NCBI GenBank assembly: GCA_036013505.1
Contig: CP107851.1
Location: forward strand, 248,001-312,000
Reading direction: 5' to 3'
DNA from: Streptomyces sp. NBC_00510
GTDB taxonomy: Bacteria > Actinomycetota > Actinomycetes > Streptomycetales > Streptomycetaceae
Length of the DNA stretch: 64,000 bases
Below the pieces are notes generated by a model, which saw nothing but the letters and a program-made list of their open reading frames with translations, did no database searches and was not told where the DNA came from. This document shows positions 26,842 through 35,670 of this stretch, in pieces. Position 1 is the first letter of the stretch; every line of letters begins with the position of its first letter. The position numbers and the translations under genes are program-made.

Positions 26842-26974
26842 TCCCTCGCACAACAGAATCCCGTCGGGGGCTGGCAGGCAGCCCCGGCGGAGTCCGGACT
26901 TGGTGTCCTGGCTTTCCATCACGGCCTGTCCGGTGGCGCACAGGGTCCGAACATCGCAGAGGGGGTGTGTCGCA

Positions 26975-27214
26975 TTAGGCCGACGGCGTTGCCGAGCGCG
27001 GCGGACGTGGCGTGCGTCGGTAGCCGGACGCCGGCGTGTCGGTTGCGGCGGCGTAGCCGCTGTGCGTGATGACAAGGGGGCCCGGTAGGACGCGGGCGGC
27101 AGATCCGCCGTGCTCGTCAAGCGCGTCGTGGAGCCGTAGCACGAGGTCGTATCGCATGCGCATGGGCCGCACGGTGCGGGAGGCCCCGAGGGGCGGCGGA
27201 ATCTTCTCGGTCAT
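26975..27214 (-). CDS. small hypothetical protein
   Basis: This 79-residue frame starts at the ATG at 27214 with AAGGAG nine bases upstream, a good ribosome-binding site. MRMRYDLVLRLHDALDEHGG looks helical; the C-terminus is low-complexity (Pro/Arg/Ser) and may be altered. It is divergent from the ECF sigma gene. Function unknown. Confidence 0.5.
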   Translation of the reverse strand: MTEKIPPPLGASRTVRPMRMRYDLVLRLHDALDEHGGSAARVLPGPLVITHSGYAAATDTPASGYRRTPRPPRSATPSA

Positions 27215-27368
27215 CTCGGCTCACTCCTTGTGGGACGGGAGAGGGGATCCCGGGGATCGGTGCTTATCGGTGCTTGTCGGGTTTCACGGGTGCCGGGGCC
27301 GCACGGTTCAGCACGTAAGCACCTTTTGTAGAATTTTGAAGATTTGCACGATATGGGATCATTGTCTT

Positions 27369-27971
27369 ATGCCGTGGAGTCTTCCGAAGCGCGATCCGAC
27401 GCGTCAGCCGGATCGCCCCGGAAATCGCGTCTCCGAGCGGGGGACCATTTCCTACGCGGACGAGGAACTGCTCCGCACGCTGTACGCCGAGCATGCCGGG
27501 CCGCTGTTCCACTTCGTCCTGCGATTGACCTCGGGAGACTGGCAATGGGCCGAGGATGTGGTGCAGGAGACACTGCTGCGGGCCTGGCAGCATCCCGCGG
27601 CGTTCGACCCCGAACGCGGTCCGGCCCGGGCGTGGCTGTGTACGGTTGCGCGGCATCTGGTCGTCGACGCCCACCGGGCCCGCCGTGCCAGGCCGACCGA
27701 GGTCGATGGCGAGGCGCTGGAACAGGTCGTGGAGCAAACGGCCGGGGAAGACGAGATCGAGCAGGCGCTGCAAAGCTGGGCGGTGGCCGACGCCATCCGG
27801 ACCCTGTCCCCCGAGCACCGGGCCGTGCTGCTGGAGACGTACTACAGGGGCCGGACGATGGTCGAGGCGGCGAAGGTGCTCGACCTTCCGGTGGGCACCG
27901 TGAAGTCGCGGACGTACTACGCCTTGAAGGCGCTGCGGCTGGCGCTGCAGGAACGGGGTATCGAGCCGTGA
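27369..27971 (+). CDS. ECF RNA polymerase sigma factor
   Basis: This is a 200-residue sigma-70-like factor. Region 2 is LYAEHAGPLFHFVLRLTSGD, WAEDVVQETLLRAWQHPAAF and RAWLCTVARHLVVDAHRARR. Region 4 is LSPEHRAVLLETYYRGRTMV with VGTVKSRTYYALKALRLAL. The ATG at 27369 is chosen; its upstream region is AT-rich (TTTTGTAGAATTTTG near 27325), fitting an autoregulated promoter. The cognate zinc-finger anti-sigma gene follows 25 bp downstream. Targets may include the cupredoxin operon at 30.3-32.4 kb (inference). Confidence 0.92.
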   Translation: MPWSLPKRDPTRQPDRPGNRVSERGTISYADEELLRTLYAEHAGPLFHFVLRLTSGDWQWAEDVVQETLLRAWQHPAAFDPERGPARAWLCTVARHLVVDAHRARRARPTEVDGEALEQVVEQTAGEDEIEQALQSWAVADAIRTLSPEHRAVLLETYYRGRTMVEAAKVLDLPVGTVKSRTYYALKALRLALQERGIEP

Positions 27972-27996
27972 CGGCGGCATGGAGGAGGTGCGGACC

Positions 27997-28803
27997 ATGA
28001 ATGGCGGCCATGACGCCGTCCGGTTCTCCCTGGGCGGGTACGTGCTGGAAACGCTGTCCCCGGCGGAGACGGAGCAGGTGCGCGCGCACCTCGCGGAATG
28101 TGACGAGTGCCGCGCCGAGCATGCCGAGCTGGCGGGATTGCCCGCGCTGCTCGCGACGGTCAGCGTGGCCGAGGCCGAGGCCGAGGCCGAGGCCGTAGCC
28201 GAGGCCGCGCCCGCGGCAAGCGAGGAACTGGCCGATCGGCTCGTACAGCGGGCCGCCGCAAGCGCACAGCCGCAGCCTGCAACCGCTGCCGTACCGGCCA
28301 CCCCGGGGCGAACCGAACGAGGCCGGCTCGACCGGTTGCTCCAGCAGGCCGCGTCCCGACGTCGTACCGTCTGGCGAAGGCAGCTGGTCGGGGTCGCCAC
28401 GGCCACCACGCTCATCGCGGCGGCAGCATCGGGCGGCACGTGGCTGGCCACCATCGCCTCCACCGGCAGCCAGGTGGCGCAGCCTGCACCGACGTCACCG
28501 GCCCCGGTCCGCACTTTTTCCGGAACCGATCCCACCACAGGCGTGTCCGCCTCGGTGAAGGTCTCGCCCGCCGCCTGGGGCAGTGCCCTGCAGGTCTCCG
28601 CCAAGGGAGAACCCCCCGGGATCACGTGCAGCCTGCAAGCGGTCGGGGTCACGGGCACCACAGCGACCGCCGCCACCTGGCAGGCCGTCACGTACCCGGG
28701 CGGCGCCAGGATTTCCGGGTCGGTACCCATGTCCCCGGGAGAGATCAGTCACTTCGCCATCTACGCCGACAACGGCCAGAAGCTTCTCACCATCTCCGCG
28801 TGA
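27997..28803 (+). CDS. zinc-finger anti-sigma factor, single-pass membrane protein
   Basis: The product is 268 residues from the ATG at 27997, preceded by GGAGGAGG. The ZAS motif H...CxxC is VRAHLAECDECRAEHAEL. It is followed by an Ala/Glu repeat (AEAEAEAEA), one TM helix (LVGVATATTLIAAAASGGTW) and an extracytoplasmic domain of about 120 residues (FSGTDPTTGVSASVKVSPAA...ISHFAIYAD), typical of actinobacterial anti-sigma C-terminal domains. It holds the upstream ECF sigma inactive until a surface signal. It is paralogous to the protein at 33603. Confidence 0.9.
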   Translation: MNGGHDAVRFSLGGYVLETLSPAETEQVRAHLAECDECRAEHAELAGLPALLATVSVAEAEAEAEAVAEAAPAASEELADRLVQRAAASAQPQPATAAVPATPGRTERGRLDRLLQQAASRRRTVWRRQLVGVATATTLIAAAASGGTWLATIASTGSQVAQPAPTSPAPVRTFSGTDPTTGVSASVKVSPAAWGSALQVSAKGEPPGITCSLQAVGVTGTTATAATWQAVTYPGGARISGSVPMSPGEISHFAIYADNGQKLLTISA

Positions 28804-29217
28804 GACCTCGCCCCACCTCGTACCTCGTGGCCGGCGGTGATTGGTCCGCCATCAGCTCTCGTATCCCACCAAGGCCAGGCACGCAGGGGGATGTGTGCGG
28901 CGTCGACGCGGTTGGCGGTTCCGGGCCTTGCACGTACCCGGAAGGCCCGGCCTTTGGCGGTGCCTTCCGGTCCTGTGCGACGCGACGGCTGTGTCCACGC
29001 TGGGGAGCCGACCGGGTGACAAGGCGCAGCACGTCGGACCGGTGTGTGGCCGAAGATGCGAAACGTGCCATATCGGGCAGGCTCGTCCGGGAAGCGGGCT
29101 CACGGGTCACGACGTCGATGACGTGACCGGTGAGGACGGGGGCGAAGGACGGCGTGGTCTTCGGCCACGGCACGCAGAGGCCTGGCCGGCTGCCCCCAGG
29201 GTCTGTCTGACAAATGA
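28804..29217. other. no gene recognised
   Basis: About 400 bp between the anti-sigma gene and an IS5 remnant. Open frames on both strands lack starts or recognisable motifs. GGGTCTGTCTGACAAATGATC at 29201-29221 is probably the terminal region of the IS. Confidence 0.4.
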
Positions 29218-29830
29218 TCATTGGGCGGGCTCGCGGAGCCAGAGGATGAGTGCGGCGAGACAGAGGCCGGCGCGATAGGGGTTGGCAAGCTTGTCGAAGC
29301 GGGTGGCTACCGCGCGGAACTGCTTCAAGCGATTCAAGCAGCGTTCGACGACGTTGCGGCGCTTGTAAGTCTCGGTGTCGAACGCGGACGGGCGTCCGCC
29401 GCCTGAGCCGCGTCGGAGCCGATTGACCACCTGGTCAGCACGCTCGGGGATCGTCACTGCAACACGGTGCCGTCGGCACCACGCACGGATCGCGCGGGAC
29501 GAATACGCCTTGTCGGGGATCACCCGGTCGGGGACGGGTGCGGGACCGTCCGCGCCCGACCCGAAGGATCCGGATGACCTCCAGCACCTGCTCGAAGACG
29601 GTGGAGTCGTTGACGTTCCCTGGGGTGAGCACAAGCGACAGTGGCAGGCCGCGACCATCCACCGCGAGATGGACTTTGGTGGTCAGCCCACCTCGGGACC
29701 GGCCGAGGGCCTGCCGCGCCGTCGAGCGTTCCAGATCCGCCAGTTTGCGGGATTCGTCCCCTCGGGCTTCCCCTTTTTGCGGGCGCCAGCGGCGTGCTGG
29801 TGGGCCGCCACCTGGCCCTGGCGCCACGAC
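29218..29830 (-). mobile_element. IS5 family remnant, transposase 3' half with frameshift
   Basis: One frame reads RQALGRSRGGLTTKVHLAVD (first catalytic Asp region) and LVLTPGNVNDSTVFEQVLEV. One extra C near 29550 shifts to DRVIPDKAYSSRAIRAWCRR (second Asp), NVVERCLNRLKQFRAVATRF (Glu) and the end YRAGLCLAALILWLREPAQ. The 5' part is shifted again and then lost. The element is inactive. Confidence 0.75.
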
Positions 29831-30006
29831 GTGGCGTCACGACCTGGCGGCCGCCTTCACCCGGCTGCGGACCCTGACCCGGCCCGCCACCCAAGCCGGC
29901 ACGGATTGTTGCTGCCCACCCCCACGCATCGAGGCCCCTTGGAGAACCCGGCCTCTGCGCGCCGGGTCCTGGGCATGCCCCGCGACCGCGCACGGCCGGC
30001 AGGACA

Positions 30007-30297
30007 TCACCGACGCCGTCGTCCCGGCTCGGCCGGAGCCGACCCAAAAGCGGTGGCCAGGTCGTGCTCGGTGATCTCGTCGGCGGGGCGGTGGAGTGTC
30101 CAGCGGTGGACCCCGCCGTCCATGGGCAGCACCTCGACGACGGTTTCCCACAGCGGGCAGCCGAGTTCACCACAGCCGAATTGGCGGATCATGACGGCGG
30201 TGTCGTCGTCCAGGCCGAGCAGGATGCGCACAGCGTCCCTCAGTTCACGCAGGTGCGGACTCGGCCAGGCGATTCCTGGGCGTGGTTCCAGGTGCAT
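30007..30297 (-). CDS. conserved actinobacterial hypothetical protein
   Basis: This is a 96-residue protein from the ATG at 30297 (MHLEPRPGIAWPSPHLRELR). The core has two cysteines in FGCGELGCPLWETVVEVLP, possibly metal binding, and RWTLHRPADEITEHDLATAF. It is 67 bp downstream of the cupredoxin/metallophosphoesterase/membrane-protein operon and probably cotranscribed. I know the pattern but no function. Confidence 0.7.
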   Translation of the reverse strand: MHLEPRPGIAWPSPHLRELRDAVRILLGLDDDTAVMIRQFGCGELGCPLWETVVEVLPMDGGVHRWTLHRPADEITEHDLATAFGSAPAEPGRRRR

Positions 30298-30364
30298 GGG
30301 AGATACCCCTTTGGTACCGGGAAGAGTGGCAGGTGGCGTGGACGGCGGGCTCCGCCGTGGTGGT

Positions 30365-30820
30365 TCAGTCCGGTGGTGTGCCGGTGGTGGCCCGGTTCCG
30401 GATCGGTGGCATAAGGGGTGGTCGGGCAGCACGGTGTTGCGTGGCCACCGTCATCTGCCAGGTCACAAGGAGCAGCAGCGTTCCGGTTTCGGCGAGGAGG
30501 CTGAGGAGGGCCTGTGGTGCGGGCTGCAGACCGCGCTCGGTGAATCCGAACACTCCGACGGTGCGCGAGGCGACGAAACCGCCGAGGGCCCCGAGCGCGA
30601 CGCCTGCCGCGGCAGCCCTCAGCAGCAGGGGTGGCGTCCCCCACAGGAGCAGGGCGGCGAGGGCGAAGGAAGCGCCGGCCTGGAGGAGGAACAGGGGGCC
30701 GATGAGGTGGATGAAGCGGTACTCGTCGAGGTAGAGCTGGGCGTGGATGTATCCGCCGGCGGCGAGGGTTGCGGCAGTCGCCCACCGAAAGACGGGGATG
30801 AGCAGTCTTCGGGTGTTCAT
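30365..30820 (-). CDS. four-helix membrane protein in cupredoxin operon
   Basis: This 151-residue product from the ATG at 30820 overlaps the metallophosphoesterase stop (ATGA). It has four TM segments (WATAATLAAGGYIHAQLYLD, LFLLQAGASFALAALLLW, LLLRAAAAGVALGALGGFVA, LLSLLAETGTLLLLVTWQM). GGYIHAQLYLDEYRFIH holds several histidines that could contact metal or quinone. Same architecture as the protein at 24197. It is likely a membrane partner of the cupredoxin. Confidence 0.78.
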   Translation of the reverse strand: MNTRRLLIPVFRWATAATLAAGGYIHAQLYLDEYRFIHLIGPLFLLQAGASFALAALLLWGTPPLLLRAAAAGVALGALGGFVASRTVGVFGFTERGLQPAPQALLSLLAETGTLLLLVTWQMTVATQHRAARPPLMPPIRNRATTGTPPD

Positions 30821-31860
30821 GCCAGCCTCTGATCCTTGATGGCCAGTTCGCGGTCGCCTTGCCGGTAGCCGACGCTGCGGATGCCCAGTGCGTCCTTGAG
30901 CTGCCGGGCGGGGACGACCTGCGGGGTGGGCGCGGGGGCACGGCCCGGCTTGGGCAGGGGGTAGGCGGTGGTGGTGGCGGAGTGGAAGGTGATGTTGCCC
31001 TCTGTCTTGGTGAACAGCTGGTGGACGTGCCCGTTGAGACAGGTAACGGAGGAAAAGCGGCGCAGGACGGCGATGACCTTGAGGGCGTCGTCGGTGCTCC
31101 AGCCCCACTGCGGGTACATCGCGAACAGCGGGATGTGGCTGAAGACCACGATGGGGGTGTCCGACGACAGTCCGGCGACGTCCTTGCGGACGAAGTCGAT
31201 CTGCTCGTTGCCGAGGTGGCCGAGCTTCTCCAGGCTCAGGGTGTTGACCAGGGCGATGAAGTGCACGCCGTGGGTGTCGAAGCTGTACCAGCCGTCGCCG
31301 AGCGTGCCCATGCCGAAGGTCCGCCGGTAGGCGCGGCCCGCATCGCCGATGGAGTCGTGCTCGCCCGGTACGGTGAAGACACGGTCTGTCTTCATTCCGG
31401 CCATCATCTGCTTGACCTGGTCGAACTGTCCGGTCGTGGACAGGTGGGTCAGATCGCCGCTGTGCATGACGAAGTCGGGCCTGAATCGAGGCGAGTTGAC
31501 CTGGTTGATCGCTTCGGTGAACGATCCGGCCACGTCCGTGTTCGCAGGCCCCTGGAACCCGATGTGGCTGTCGGAGACCTGCACGAACCGCAGCGTGCCG
31601 CTTCCCGCGGCGGCGGAGGCGGCACTGGCCCCGGCGTTGGTGGCCCGGGCGTCGGCGTTGGTGGCCCGGGCGTCGGCGTTGGTGGCCCGGGCGTCGGCGA
31701 TGTGGCTGATCACCTCTCCACCGGCCACGGTCAGTACCACCGCGCCACCGAACCACCCTGCGTGGCGGATGAGTTGGCGACGCGTCATACCGTGTTCCGT
31801 ATCGGACCGGCCTGTGTCGTGGTCCGGCGCTGCGTCGTGACTGTCGTAGGAGTCGGTCAT
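30817..31860 (-). CDS. Tat-type metallophosphoesterase
   Basis: This 347-residue product from the ATG at 31860 is coupled by overlap to both neighbours. Residues 26-45 are a twin-arginine signal (TRRQLIRHAGWFGGAVVLTV). After a linker with three ATNADAR-type repeats comes a calcineurin-like domain: QVSDSHIG (DxH), HSGDLTH (GDxxH), PGEHDS (GNHD-like with Glu for Asn), FSHIPL and NGHVHQ. It probably acts outside the membrane on phosphoesters with two bound metals. The operon contains a cupredoxin, and tatA-tatC lies 5 kb away. Confidence 0.88.
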   Translation of the reverse strand: MTDSYDSHDAAPDHDTGRSDTEHGMTRRQLIRHAGWFGGAVVLTVAGGEVISHIADARATNADARATNADARATNAGASAASAAAGSGTLRFVQVSDSHIGFQGPANTDVAGSFTEAINQVNSPRFRPDFVMHSGDLTHLSTTGQFDQVKQMMAGMKTDRVFTVPGEHDSIGDAGRAYRRTFGMGTLGDGWYSFDTHGVHFIALVNTLSLEKLGHLGNEQIDFVRKDVAGLSSDTPIVVFSHIPLFAMYPQWGWSTDDALKVIAVLRRFSSVTCLNGHVHQLFTKTEGNITFHSATTTAYPLPKPGRAPAPTPQVVPARQLKDALGIRSVGYRQGDRELAIKDQRLA

Positions 31861-32402
31861 CGGGTCACCTCCACGGTGGCGGTCATGAACGGATGGATGG
31901 TGCAGAGGTAGGCGTAGGTGCCGGGTTTGGTGAACGTGTAGCTGTAGGTGGCGTGGGTGGCCAGGGCGGCGGACTGCAACGGGCCGCCCGTTGCGGCACT
32001 GGTGACGGTGTGGTCGTCGGTGTCCTGGTTGGTCCAGGTCACCGTCGTACCCACCTTCACCTTCAACGTGGCCGGGGAGAATGCGAAGTTCTTGATGGCA
32101 ACGGCGTTCCCGGTCACCGGCGCGGCCGGCCCGCCCGCGCTCGAGTGACTCGTGGGCATGCTCATGCTGGGCATCGGCGAGGCGCCGGGAGGGGTGCCCG
32201 CCGCGTTCCCCGGCCCTGTGGCACCGGGCATCCCGACCGTTCGGTGCTGGCCCGGACCGGGTGTGAGGACGCCGGCTCCGGAGGACGAGGAGTGCGGCGA
32301 CTGAGCGCATGAGCTGAGGAGCCCGAGCGCGCCGACGGTGGCGACGGCCAGCCCGGCCGCAACGCGTGATCGCCGGCCCGGTGTGCGGAAGTTCAGATGC
32401 AT
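31857..32402 (-). CDS. cupredoxin (plastocyanin/azurin-like) lipoprotein
   Basis: This 181-residue product has the signal GLAVATVGALGLLSSC (lipobox LLSSC). A disordered Ser/Pro/Met/His-rich linker (PMPSMSMPTSHSS) of about 65 residues may bind copper. The C-terminal domain carries the type-1 copper ligands His in DDHTV and Cys/His/Met in YAYLCTIHPFM. It is a surface-anchored electron carrier or copper buffer. It is first gene of the operon; its stop overlaps the phosphoesterase start. Confidence 0.88.
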   Translation of the reverse strand: MHLNFRTPGRRSRVAAGLAVATVGALGLLSSCAQSPHSSSSGAGVLTPGPGQHRTVGMPGATGPGNAAGTPPGASPMPSMSMPTSHSSAGGPAAPVTGNAVAIKNFAFSPATLKVKVGTTVTWTNQDTDDHTVTSAATGGPLQSAALATHATYSYTFTKPGTYAYLCTIHPFMTATVEVTR

Positions 32403-32871
32403 GGTGGTGGTTCCTGACTGGTCGGGCGGAGACGTGGCTGCGACGGCAGGGGCGCAGACAACCGCGGGGATGTGTGGTGGATGCCGTGTTCACGGCCTGT
32501 TTCGACCGCTGCACGCGGCCGGCGCCGAGCAGAGCCGTCGCCGTGGTGTGCGCCGGGTACGGGCCGAGGCCACGCGGTGGCGCCGGCTTCGATGTACGAG
32601 GGCACGGCGAGCGTGGCCGGCGCCGGGAACGCATGCGCCGCGTGGTGCGTCTCGGTCGCCTGCGATCCGTCCTTTGGCACGTGGGGAATCGATGAGGAAC
32701 TGCGGGAAAGTCGGCTTCTGCCCGGCTCCACGGACGGCGAGGGCCATACGGTTCGACATCCATGCACTTTGGTGAAGTCTTGGCATCGCCGCAGACCGGT
32801 CGGCCCGCCCGGGCGCTGTGCACGAAGGATCCCGGTGACGTCGCGGGACCAGCCACCGGCACACCCCCCGC

Positions 32872-32927
32872 GGCACTCACACAGTGCTGCCCGCGGCTCC
32901 CGTGGCACTCACACAGTGCTGCCCGCG
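32872..32927. repeat. 24-bp direct repeat with GCACT-N5-AGTGC core
   Basis: Two identical 24-bp units start at 32872 and 32904 (32-bp period, about three helical turns). Each contains the dyad GCACT-CACAC-AGTGC. They lie about 75-125 bp upstream of the decayed sigma gene, a reasonable operator position. The rest of 32403-32999 holds nothing I can identify. Confidence 0.55.
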
Positions 32928-32999
32928 CCTCTCCGTGCGTTACAGAAAAAAGCTGTACATGTACGCGCCAATCGACTTACGTCCCGGAGTTCCGAAAAC

Positions 33000-33577
33000 G
33001 TGACCCAAAGACCCATCCGGATCGCTCCGCGCGCCGTGTATTTGGTAAAGGGACTCTTTCGACCGCAGAGGAGGAACCGCTGCGCACTCCCGTACGCGGA
33101 GCACGCAGGGCCCCTGTTTCCCTACGTGCTGCGAGCGACCTCAGGAGATCGGCAATGGGCGGAGGACGTGGTGCAGCAGACGCCGCCGCGGGCGTGGCAG
33201 CATCCCGCCGCATTCGATCCCGCACGCGGCCCGGCCCGGGCACGGCCGTGCGCCCTCGCCCGGCATCCGGTCATCGACGCCCACCGGGCCCGGCGGGCCA
33301 GGCCTGCCGAGGCCGACCGCGACGTACCGGAGCAAGCCGCCGAGACGGCACCCGGGTGATTGCCGACGCCGTGCCGACACCGGCCCCGGACCACCGCGCG
33401 GTGCCGCCGAAGACCCACTACCGGGGCCGGACCATGGTGAAGGCCGCACGGGTGCCGGGCATCGCGCCGGGCACCGTGAACCCGCGGACGTACCCCGCCC
33501 TGCACGTGAACCCGCGGACGTACCCCGCCCTGCACGCCCTGCGACCGGCGCTCCGGGAGCGGGGGCTCGAGCCATGA
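33000..33577 (+). pseudogene. decayed ECF sigma factor (paralogue of 27369 gene)
   Basis: Relative to the intact paralogue it keeps YAEHAGPLFPYVLRATSGDR, QWAEDVVQQTPPRAWQHPAA and VIDAHRARRARPAEADRDVP. It then stops at 33357, and another frame resumes HYRGRTMVKAARVPGIAPGT. Further defects are an early frameshift (VFGKGTLSTAEEEPLRT lies in a different frame), loss of the inter-domain linker, and an exact 30-bp tandem duplication at 33476-33535. Many Leu/Trp to Pro/Arg substitutions show relaxed selection. Its anti-sigma gene remains open. Confidence 0.8.
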
Positions 33578-33602
33578 CCGTGGCGTGCAGGAGGTGGCGC
33601 CC

Positions 33603-34388
33603 ATGAGTGCCAAGCACCACGCCCTCCGGCTGGCGCTGGGGGGATACGTCCTGAGCACACTGCCCCCGGCAGAAAGGGAACAGGTGCGCGTCCACCTCAC
33701 GCAATGCGACGAGTGCCAGGCCGAACACATCCGGCTGTCGGGACTGCCCGCGCTGCTGGCGACGGTGACCGCGGCCGAAGCCGCGGGCCGCACCGCGCCG
33801 GCCGCGGACGGGGAACCGGCCGACCGACTGGTGGCACGGGCAGCCAAAAACACGCTCGGCCCTTCGCCCGCGCGGCCTGCGGCGCCGGCCACGCCGGCAC
33901 CACAGACGGGTGCCCTGGACAGGCTCCTGGGACAGGCCGCAGCCCGACGCCGCAGGACCTGGCGTCTGCAACTGGCCGGCGCCGCCGCCTGCCTGACGTT
34001 CATCGCAGCAGCGGCCGGCGGCACATGGCTGGCGGCCATCGGATCCCTCAGCAGTCAGGCGACGCCGCCCGGGCCGACCGCACCGGCCGCCTGGCGCACG
34101 TTCTCCGCAAGCGATCCCGCCACCGGCGTCTCGGCCACAGTGAAGGTTTACCCCTCTGCCTGGGGCAGCGTCCTCAAGGTCTCCGCCAAAGGCGCCCCCG
34201 CCGGAACCACCTGCCGACTCCAGGCGGTCGGGCCCGACGGCACCAGAACGGACAGCGCCACCTGGCGCGCGGGCCAGTACCCACCCGGCACCACCATCCC
34301 AGGCGCGGTCGCCATGCCCCCGGGAACCATCGACCACTTCGAGATGCTCGCAGGCAACGGCCACAAACTGGTCACCATTCGACCCTGA
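33603..34388 (+). CDS. zinc-finger anti-sigma factor (paralogue)
   Basis: This 261-residue product from the ATG at 33603 has GGAGGTGG upstream. ZAS motif: VRVHLTQCDECQAEHIRL. TM helix: LAGAAACLTFIAAAAGGTWL. The extracytoplasmic domain FSASDPATGVSATVKVYPSA...DHFEMLAGNG parallels that of the protein at 27997 throughout. The preceding sigma gene is dead, so this protein has lost its cognate partner or cross-regulates the intact sigma. Confidence 0.88.
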   Translation: MSAKHHALRLALGGYVLSTLPPAEREQVRVHLTQCDECQAEHIRLSGLPALLATVTAAEAAGRTAPAADGEPADRLVARAAKNTLGPSPARPAAPATPAPQTGALDRLLGQAAARRRRTWRLQLAGAAACLTFIAAAAGGTWLAAIGSLSSQATPPGPTAPAAWRTFSASDPATGVSATVKVYPSAWGSVLKVSAKGAPAGTTCRLQAVGPDGTRTDSATWRAGQYPPGTTIPGAVAMPPGTIDHFEMLAGNGHKLVTIRP

Positions 34389-34458
34389 AGCATCGACGAC
34401 CGCCACCATCACTCCGTGCCGCCGCCACGCCCGCACCACCTGCCATCGGGGAGACAGT

Positions 34459-34650
34459 GCCGGCACCGAGGCAGTTCAACGACCCGGTCGCCAGGCTGCG
34501 GCCCCCTCCCGTCACACGGCCTCGGCAGCAGTGGGCCGGCCACCACGGGCCGGCACCTCCCGGCGCAGTTCAACGGCCCGGGCGCGGGACTGCGGCCCCC
34601 TCCCATCACACGGCTCCGACAGCGGCGGACCGGCCACCACGGGCAGAAGG
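34459..34650 (+). repeat. imperfect tandem duplication of about 95 bp
   Basis: Two copies share GCAGTTCAACG, TGCGGCCCCCTCCC, TCACACGGC and CCGGCCACCACGGGC in the same order (starting about 34459 and 34551). The stretch 34389-35012 has no gene I can support. Confidence 0.55.
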
Positions 34651-35012
34651 GACCTCTCGGGAGCCGGGCACCCTCACTGTCGACTCCCGCGAACCGGCCC
34701 GGTCCTGGGCCGGCTCGATGCGTAAGTGCACCGACGATCGAGCGAGGGGGAGGGAGCCACCGGTGTCCTGCCCGGCCGGATACGGCATCGATCAAGCTCC
34801 GACACCGGCGCATGGGTCCAGCCAGGCCGCCGTACCAATGCAACCTGCAAGAAATCGCGCAAAAGGAGCGAATGGCTCGAACCGATGGGCATGCGCCGTA
34901 CGTGGAACTCAATGAGCGCGCCCATTTGAGGACCGGCCCACCGACCGCCCCGACGTTGCCGGCGGTCTCCCCCGTTCCGAGCTCCGCACCTCCACGGAAG
35001 AGCCAGAAGACC

Positions 35013-35441
35013 ATGTTTGTGACCGATTCCCCCCGCCCGAGCTCGCTGCTCGACCAACCCTGCCGCCGCCAGGCGTTGCTCACCCTGCCCGCGCAGGAGG
35101 CGCACGTCTCCGCCGCTCGTCACTTCGCGGCCGATCTGCTCGAGTCCTGGAGCGTGCCCACAAGCGAGCGGGACTCTGCCGTTCTCATCGTCGACGAACT
35201 CGCCACCAACGCCGCCCAGTACGGCCGCGAGCGCATGACCCTGATGCTCGTCCTCGACCACGGCACTCTTCACATCGTGGTCACCGACTCCGGCACGACC
35301 GTAAAGCGCCCCCGCCGCGACATCGCCCCCGACGAACACGGCCGCGGCACCGGCATCGTCCAAAACCTCGCCCAGTCCACCGAAGTCCACCAAACACGCA
35401 GCGGCCGCGAGGTCCGCGCCTGCCTGAGGTGCCCGGTATGA
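35013..35441 (+). CDS. HATPase (RsbW/SpoIIAB-like) ATP-binding regulatory protein
   Basis: This is a 142-residue single-domain GHKL ATPase from the ATG at 35013. N-box: VLIVDELATNAAQYG. G1: VTDSGT. G2: GRGTGIVQNLA. Streptomyces has dozens of such anti-sigma-kinase-like proteins, usually without a linked sigma factor. Here it begins an operon of three (ATGA overlap with the next frame). It is cytosolic; its partner protein is unknown. Confidence 0.85.
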   Translation: MFVTDSPRPSSLLDQPCRRQALLTLPAQEAHVSAARHFAADLLESWSVPTSERDSAVLIVDELATNAAQYGRERMTLMLVLDHGTLHIVVTDSGTTVKRPRRDIAPDEHGRGTGIVQNLAQSTEVHQTRSGREVRACLRCPV

Positions 35442-35668
35442 CCGGCCCGGACATTCCGCGCGAGCTGCGACACCGGGTCACCCGAGCACCCCGCACATGG
35501 GCCTCTCCGACCCAGGAGCCCCGCCCCACCGACGGCCGCCCAGACCCGGCCCAGGTTCCCCTGCGGTCCGCGGCACATCCACCGGCCCTCGACCACGGCC
35601 ACCCCCACTACGACAGGGTGCCGTCTCGACGCTGCGGCGCCGGCCCTTGCGTACCGGCGCAGTGGTGA
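35438..35668 (+). CDS. small Pro/Arg-rich hypothetical protein
   Basis: The ATG at 35438 overlaps the previous stop (ATGA), and the frame closes three bases before the next ATG, so coupling on both sides supports translation. The 76 residues are Pro/Arg/His-rich with no domain. High third-position GC is consistent with coding, but it could be a spacer. Confidence 0.4.
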   Translation: MTGPDIPRELRHRVTRAPRTWASPTQEPRPTDGRPDPAQVPLRSAAHPPALDHGHPHYDRVPSRRCGAGPCVPAQW

Positions 35669-35670
35669 CC

